This document shows positions 58,405-64,000 of a stretch of 64,000 nt of DNA, piece after piece; positions within the stretch are counted from its first letter, which is position 1, and every line of letters starts with the position of its first letter. The DNA is taken from contig WAID01000011.1 of the NCBI GenBank assembly GCA_016584495.1, positions 558,001 through 622,000 on the forward strand, read 5' to 3'. The notes beneath the pieces were generated by a model, which worked only from the letters and a program-made list of their open reading frames with translations, had not been told where the DNA came from and ran no database searches. The translations under genes and the position numbers were made by a program. The stretch is from Celoporthe dispersa. Taxonomy: Eukaryota > Ascomycota > Sordariomycetes > Diaporthales > Cryphonectriaceae.

Positions 58405-60080
58405 TCACAGCTCCTGACCTCTCTCGATCTTGGTCGTGATGTGGTAGTCTCCTGTCGAGTCCGTCCAGCTGACGCCATTTTCAGGCCAGCGGTGGCACTC
58501 GGGCTCTGATAGGATACTGCTCGCAATATCGTTCTCGTTGTACTTGGAGGACGTTGTGAACTTCTTGAGCGACACGATCCTGCATCCTTTCCTCAGGTCC
58601 AGGAACTTGATCTTGAGCCTCTCGGTAAGGTCGGGCGTGAAGGCCTGGTTGTTGGCCAGGACCACGTCTGCGCGCTTCATGACCTCGCCGATGTCCTGGT
58701 TGTTGAGGAAGTCGTCCTTCATGATGCGGACCTTGCCCGGCTGGATGCCCCACAGCTTGCACCGTGCCTCAAACTCCCGGTTCTGTTCCTTGGCCAGCCT
58801 CGAGGCGTCGTCCATAACCTCGCACCCCCAGCTCTCGCAGCCGATCTGGAGGGCCGCCTGCAGCACGACATTGCCAACCCCAGAGCCGAGATCGACAAAG
58901 GTCTGCTGGGAGGTCATCTGCAGGTCGGTGCACAGCACCTTGGTGACAAAGTTATGCTTCATCTCCCCATAGATGTTGTCCGTGCCGTTCGTGTATCTCC
59001 TGAGTTGGTCCACATTTGGTGTCACCACCCTGTCGTAAACCTGCTGGAGGATATGTGTGACGAGATCCTCGGTCAGGTCATGTTGCCTGTCGATGCTCTT
59101 CAGGATGGCACCCTTCTTGAGCTGGTCGAGCACCGTCCGGTTGTAGTCGTCGATGGCGTCCCTGAAGGCGCCAATGTCCAGGATTCTCTCGTTGGAGTTT
59201 CGCTCTAGTTTCCGAATGATGACGCCAAGATCCTTCTTGACACCCTCGTCGGCGATGTATGTCTCCTTGACGTTCTTGACCACCTTGATGATGTCCTTGA
59301 TGACGTCGAGCTTGTCCCTCTGGTTTACAAGCTCAAACCTGCCATAATCAAGAACAGTCAGCCACGCATCCCGCCAGAGAGCCAAGGGTCTAGTCCGAGG
59401 AGAAGCTCATGATTGTAACCCACATACCTTTCTCTTGTCAGCGACCCGGGGTACTGCAGCTCCACAGCCGAGTCCTCGTCGCTCGCCTGAGGAAACGACT
59501 TGAGGTCGCCCAGCGCAAGCGAGACGACGTCCGCAGCGTGAACGAACCGCAGGGGCCGCCCGCTCTTGTCCTCGTACCCACCCGCCGCCAGCTCCTTCAA
59601 CGCTGCGCTCGGCAGTCTCCGGTCTGGGTCTGTGCGCCGCGTCTTTTTGCGCCTCTTGAGCCTGCTCTCCCAGTCGTCGTCCTCATCATCGTCCTCGCCG
59701 TCCGAGGGGTCGAACGCCACGCGCGCCTCGCTGTCTGTCCCGGGCGAGCGTATGCGCTTGCTGCGCGACGGGGCGGCGGGCACCGCGAGGTAGTTGCGGT
59801 CTTCGGCGGAGGAGGACGAGGCGAAGGGGCTGTTGCTGGTACGCGCGCGGCCCGGTGGGGAGCGCTTCAAGCCCCTAGAGGCGGCGGCCGGGGGCGCGGG
59901 GCGCGAGGGTGTCTTGCCGGCGCTGCTGGAGCGCGAGGGAGCGCGGCTCAGAGGCGTGGACGCCCGTGGTTTGGCGATGGCGGAGCTGCTCGGGGTGGCG
60001 GTCTCGACGGCGACGGTGCGGACTTTGACTTTGGGTTTTGGGAGGGAACTAGGAGTAAACTTTCGCTGGTTGGAGAACAT
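58405..60080 (-). CDS. DOT1: Histone H3 lysine-79 methyltransferase Dot1
   Basis: Exon 1 is 60080-59428 and exon 2 is 59338-58405, giving 528 aa. The first 180 residues are basic and Ser/Pro-rich (a nucleosome-binding type tail), followed by an acidic run, GEDDDEDDDWESRLKRRKKT. The catalytic domain has the Dot1 signatures: YGEMKHNFV (D1-like loop), FVDLGSGVGNVVLQAALQIG (S-adenosylmethionine-binding motif I), GCEVMDDASRLA, and VVLANNQAFTP with the catalytic Asn. The end, GVSWTDSTGDYHITTKIER, is also typical. Dot1 methylates H3K79 in the nucleosome core, affecting silencing, checkpoint response and transcription. The intron has donor GTATGT and splits an Arg codon. The ATG at 60080 (MFSNQRKFTP) is the first in frame. 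No frame break. Confidence 0.96.
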
Positions 60081-61158
60081 CTTGTTCAAGTCGACTTGGA
60101 GCGGCAAAGAGCGTCGAGGATGGTGATTGTGTGCCGTTTAGTTGGAGTGAAGTATGCCGCACCACAATGAAGAACGGGACAAGAAGAGACGACGACGCTT
60201 GTGGTCGATATGCAGCGCTGAAGGAAAGGAATGTGTGCTGGAGGGCAATACAGAACAAGGTCACACGCAGATTAAGAATGCTGAGGGAATTATAGAGAAT
60301 GCACAAGGAATACAATAAGCCGCCCCCGCGCCCTGAAAGGTAGAACAGGCAGAAAGAATCGATGGTGAAAAGGCGGGCAGGTGAAGAGTGAGTGTGAGCA
60401 CTTTAGGTGGGTGGGTGGGCGGGTGGTGGGGTGAGCAACGAAAGAGGAACGTCGTTATGCGCAGTGTACATAGTAATTACTGCACTTCACTGCAGCTTCA
60501 CAAAAAAAAAATCAATCTAGGCCGCCCCAGAAGCAGCAGGCACGAGAGCACCTGCACCTGCACCCGTACCTTGCGCCCGTGCCTGCAGGGTCGCCTGCCC
60601 GCTGACAAAAAATAGTTTATTGGGGCCTCCACCCCTGCAGCCACACAGGCTCTAAGACCTGCACAGACATTTCCCAGAGGCTCGGGTCGATGCTGTGTCA
60701 CACTAGCTAAGACGCGCCCAGTCACGATATGTAAGGCTGACCCTCCGCCCCCACCTGCTAAATAGCAAGAAAAGAAACTCCCGTGGATCCTCAACACCAG
60801 TCGACATGCCGTCAGTGCAGGAAGACAAACATGCTATGTCAAGCTACAAGACGAAGAATATCGAGATGGGAGACTCTCTAGTACGCTTTTCAGCAGGTAG
60901 CACTGGCGGCAAGATCTCTAAATCTCGCCAGGGCGGTTGGCTGCTGACCCAGAGGACATGTCCACACCAGCTGGCACACCAGCGAACTACAACGTCCTCC
61001 TCGAGGCATATGTCGGAGTTGGCTGGAAGTGGACACGGGAGCATGGGAATCAGCCAGTCGACCACGATTAAAATGCATGGACAACATCATATCTTGGCCG
61101 AAAGATGGCCCTGGCCTATGGGTGGAATAATCTCTTTTCTTTTTTTTTGTTCTTTTCT
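60081..61158. promoter_or_regulatory. DOT1 promoter and 3' region of the 7TM gene
   Basis: No supported coding frame in about 1.1 kb. GTACATAGTA at 60466-60475, about 390 bases upstream of the DOT1 ATG, is the third copy of this element; ACTGCACTTCACTGCAG follows it. GGTGGGTGGGTGGGCGGGTGG at 60405-60426 is a G-rich stretch that could form a quadruplex. A T-run is at 61140-61148. A plus-strand open frame from 60806 is mostly the shadow of the 7TM gene. Confidence 0.45.
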
Positions 61159-62663
61159 TCAGAATGTATCCTTCCTCTCCTCTTCTATGACTACCCACTT
61201 GGTCTCAATCGTGATACCAGTAGCGCCCACGCTCGTCGGTAATCTCCTCGTCGACTCGGCATCCCAGTCATCCTCAGACTGGTCGCTCGCAGCCCGACCT
61301 CGAGACCTAGCACCTGACCGCTCCCCCCGCTGCTCGCGCCGCACGTCTCCCCCTGCCGACCGTCGCCGTGAAGTGCACGTGGTCCTTCCCGTAGATGGTC
61401 TCGAGCGGGAGCCCGTTGGTGACGCCCTCGACGAGAAATTTGTGGTTCTTGGGGTCCTTGTTGCCACCGCCGCCCAGGCGCGACACATACTCGTCCTCCT
61501 CCTTGTCGTAGAACCTCCGGTAGCGCCAGTACGAGTACAGGGGCAGCAGCATCGGCAGGCTGTTGCAGAAGATGCTGAGGTTGACCTCCAGGATCGTGAG
61601 GAAGGCGATCTGGCTCCGGGCGACCTGTGCCGCGGTGGGCGTGTTAGCAAGGTGGTGTGGTCTGTGAAGCGAACATGCACCTGGAGGTCAGGCTCACCAA
61701 TGGCTCAGAGGCCCCCTCCGCCTGAACGAGGCGGACCATGCGGAGGATGGAGACTATGGTCACGCTGTGCAGAAGCAATAGGAGCGTCAGCAATCTATAG
61801 GTTGGCAGTTATGTCGGCGGCAGCATCACAACTCACCCGAGACTAAGCAGAAAGACCCCAGACAGGCCAAGGCGCGTCGATACGCTGACCGTCTTGAGAG
61901 ACCAGATGGTGAAGAGGGGCAGGCAGCTGATGATCATGTTGGTGGTGCAGTTATAGATGCCCGAGGCGACGGAGCTCGCCGTCTTGCTCCTGCACTGGCC
62001 AACGCCGAGCTCGAAGCGGCCGTCGTGCAGGTGGCAGACGAGCAGCGACTGCAGGAAGTTGGCAAGCCCCCAGATGGCGACGAGGACCATCATGCACCTG
62101 GTCGCCCGCCGCGTGACCCCGTGCGTGAAGACGCGCAGGTAGAAAGACAGCACCGAGAGCTTCGTGGTCACGATGCACACGTCGTAGACGAGGGAGAAGG
62201 GTACGAAGATCTGGGAATGAAAAGCTCTCGTCAGTGGGGGTGCGCTCGGTATCGGTCGTCGACTCGTCGTCGGGTTGGTGCTGGAGCTGGAGAGCGTACG
62301 ATTGAGATGAATCTCCTGTTCTCCTCTGGTATGGCATCTCTAGGGTATCCAGCCCCTGCCGTAGACCCTAAATCGTGTGGTTTGTGATCAGCCTACGGTG
62401 CGCCTCTCTCCTTATCACGCAGGTCTTGAGACCCTGCACGGCCGGCTCAACCTACATAGACCACCACAGGTCAGAATTACTACGGCTTGTGGTACTGCGG
62501 CGAGGATCAAGTAGTCATCCCAACCTAGCCTCGAGCCTGTCACCAGCCGGGCCACAATACGTAGGGCCACCACCAGGACCGCCAGGAATGCCACAACCGA
62601 ATAAGCAATGAGCTGGCTCTTGATAAGAGGTAAGATCGGGAGAAGAATATGCTCGGCTGCCAT
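61159..62663 (-). CDS. Fungal 7TM rhodopsin-domain membrane protein, probable frame change near the end
   Basis: Five exons in phase: 62663-62456, 62367-62300, 62210-61837, 61764-61698, and a last exon from 61624. Seven hydrophobic segments are visible: LIAYSVVAFLAVLVVALRIV, YLILAAVPQAVVILTCG, IFVPFSLVYDVCIVTTKLSV, MMVLVAIWGLANFLQSLLVC, NMIISCLPLFTIWSL, LSGVFLLSLGVTIVSILRMV and IAFLTILEVNLSIFCNSLPM. RIVARLVTGSRLGWDDYLIL after helix 1 is the hallmark of the fungal rhodopsin-domain family, which is not retinal-binding rhodopsin; its function is generally unknown, possibly receptor-like. As read, the frame stops at 61307 (344 aa). One base too many in a G run (61349-61353 or 61323-61328, C on plus) would continue it to 61159 (393 aa), ending GITIETKWVVIEEE, a more typical tail. 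Exon 2 is inferred from phase only. Confidence 0.82.
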
Positions 62664-64000
62664 TATCGTCCCGCGCCACGAGCCTGCTCTGCGCAGCCGA
62701 AAACGAGCGAGGGGCCGTCGCGTGCGCGTGCTGAGGTGACGGACGGCGAGGGCGACCAAAGAGCGAGAGGGCAGGTTGCCGGGGCCTCCGCTTCATGTCA
62801 GTCAGGTTGATTTGGTGACTGTAGGTCGGAGAGCCGTATCCATCACGGTGTGCGCCTTTCTCCGGAATGGTGTTGAACTCTTTAAGAAGAGAATGTCGTC
62901 GAGGCAACTCGGATGCGACCTGTTGTAGTTGTTGTCTTGATACCCTCTTTTTTTACTTTTTTTCGGTCTTTTGTTCCCTTCTTTTTCTTCCCCTTCTCCT
63001 GCCCTTCTAGACCTCTCTCTCACACACGCTTTCTCGGCCTGCGCACCCCCCCCTTGATAGTGGCATGTGGGTATTCTGTTCCTTCGAATGAGCATTACTG
63101 GTTAGTTTGAATTAATGAGCTGAGCTGAGCGGAACATGCACTGTGCTTGGGCCGCCCTGCGACTTTGCCATCTGGCTAAAGGCACGCCAAGTGGGTACAG
63201 AACCCAGCCGCAGCACATGAAGATCTCCGTCGCTAGTCTGGCCCAGTTGACCAGGCCACTCGCGGGGGAGAACCAGGTGTAGGCAGGCAGGCTGCATGTT
63301 CAGGGCAGCATGGGTATCGACTCCTGCGCAGCCTAGAAGGCCGAGACAGCTCGGAGCACAGCAGCCTGTTTGAGGATGCCTGGGGTGCCAGCGTGCGTGC
63401 CCGACAACGACGACGCTTCACGTACTTTTCTTCAGGCGGGGGCAGCAACCCCTCGTGCGTGTGGCGTTTTCTTTTTCGTCTGAGCGCTCTTCTAAGGGTC
63501 CTTGTGACTCAAGCTCGGCTACCATCAGACCACGACGTGTCTCATGATCTCCTTTTGTGGCTGAAGACTCGACTCTGGCTAGGTCGATTCTGTCTATGCC
63601 TCCGCCGCTCCGGAATCAGGAACATTGGGTCCCCTACAAGGGCTCTCCATGGAGAACCCCATTTCTTCAGGATATTGAAGCGAGTAGAGTCCGTCGTGGA
63701 TCATTCTTGGGGGGTGGAGAACGAACGTTAACATATAGAGACAGAGAACTTGAGGAGTCTGGATCGTTGTTGCAATTGAGAGGGTCTGCGGGCTGCTCTG
63801 ACCAAACCGAACCCATCAGTTCTGTTCCGCCGCGGATCGGCCGGATCGTCCGTGGATATGAGAGGACATATATCGCTACGATAAAACACACTGCTGGAGG
63901 CCTCGAGCTGCTTTCTCTTTCCTGCTGCATGCGGAGTCTGTAAAGGTGTCAAGTCAGGCGCATAATCTCTCTCTACAATGGAGTCGGATCAGTATGTGAA
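62664..64000. other. Right-edge region without recognised gene
   Basis: It holds the 7TM gene promoter (pyrimidine-rich TTTTTTTACTTTTTTTCGG near 62948-62965 on plus) and further DNA with short open frames lacking family features. An ATG at 63974, preceded by CTCTCTCTACA, could begin a plus-strand gene (MESDQYV) that continues outside the window; this cannot be judged here. Confidence 0.4.

Noticed and set aside
60806..61846. Plus-strand 346-codon open frame
   Set aside because: Most of it is antisense to exons of the 7TM gene, which has clear membrane segments and consistent splicing.
1..64000. CRISPR arrays, rRNA genes, tRNA genes, prokaryotic operons
   Set aside because: None seen. Introns and gene content are eukaryotic. 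I looked for tRNA T-loop patterns by eye and found no convincing cloverleaf, though a covariance-model scan would be decisive.

Overview
The window is nuclear DNA from a filamentous ascomycete fungus, most likely a Sordariomycete. Genes are interrupted by short GT-AG introns of about 50 to 160 bases with CTAAC/CTGAC-type branch sites. Coding DNA is GC-rich, and the gene set is typical of the group (Rrp5, Vps16, Atg16, Dot1, mitochondrial processing peptidase, a fungal 7TM rhodopsin-domain protein, a PDR-type ABC transporter). The species cannot be told from the sequence. All intron boundaries come from splice consensus, reading phase and remembered protein families, not from transcripts.

Layout. 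1-4722: the 5' part of a glutathione S-transferase gene running off the left edge, then an eight-exon ankyrin plus CorA-like membrane protein, both on the minus strand. 6648-15826: a giant FMP27/SABRE/Hobbit-type bridge lipid-transfer protein on the plus strand, broken by seven single-base frame changes. 17652-19262 (minus): a conserved-looking protein of unknown function with two mutually compensating frame changes. 19263-23498: 4.2 kb without a recognisable gene. 23499-29013 (minus): RRP5, head-to-head with an alpha/beta-hydrolase gene (29479-32334, plus). 33564-35835 (minus): an FHA-RING ubiquitin ligase of the Dma1 type.

The block from about 38.0 to 51.3 kb looks more accessory. It has AT-richer spacers, a secreted berberine-bridge-type FAD oxidase with one frame change, a full-size PDR transporter and an F-box-like protein, all on the plus strand. 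From 51.3 kb the window returns to housekeeping genes: MAS2 (plus), VPS16 (minus), ATG16 (plus) and DOT1 (minus). A 7TM rhodopsin-domain protein (minus) follows, then 1.3 kb without a recognised gene.

The genes do not form one pathway, but several touch membranes and organelles: lipid transfer at contact sites (FMP27), HOPS/CORVET tethering (VPS16), autophagosome formation (ATG16) and mitochondrial import (MAS2). The observations I rate highest are these. An upstream reading frame overlapping the ATG16 start encodes an acidic stretch followed by GWEIV, which reads like an Atg8-interacting motif. A 13-base element containing TATCGATA is shared by two bidirectional housekeeping promoters. A palindrome-rich GTACATAGTA element recurs in intergenic DNA. 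Frame changes are concentrated in FMP27 while other long genes here are intact.
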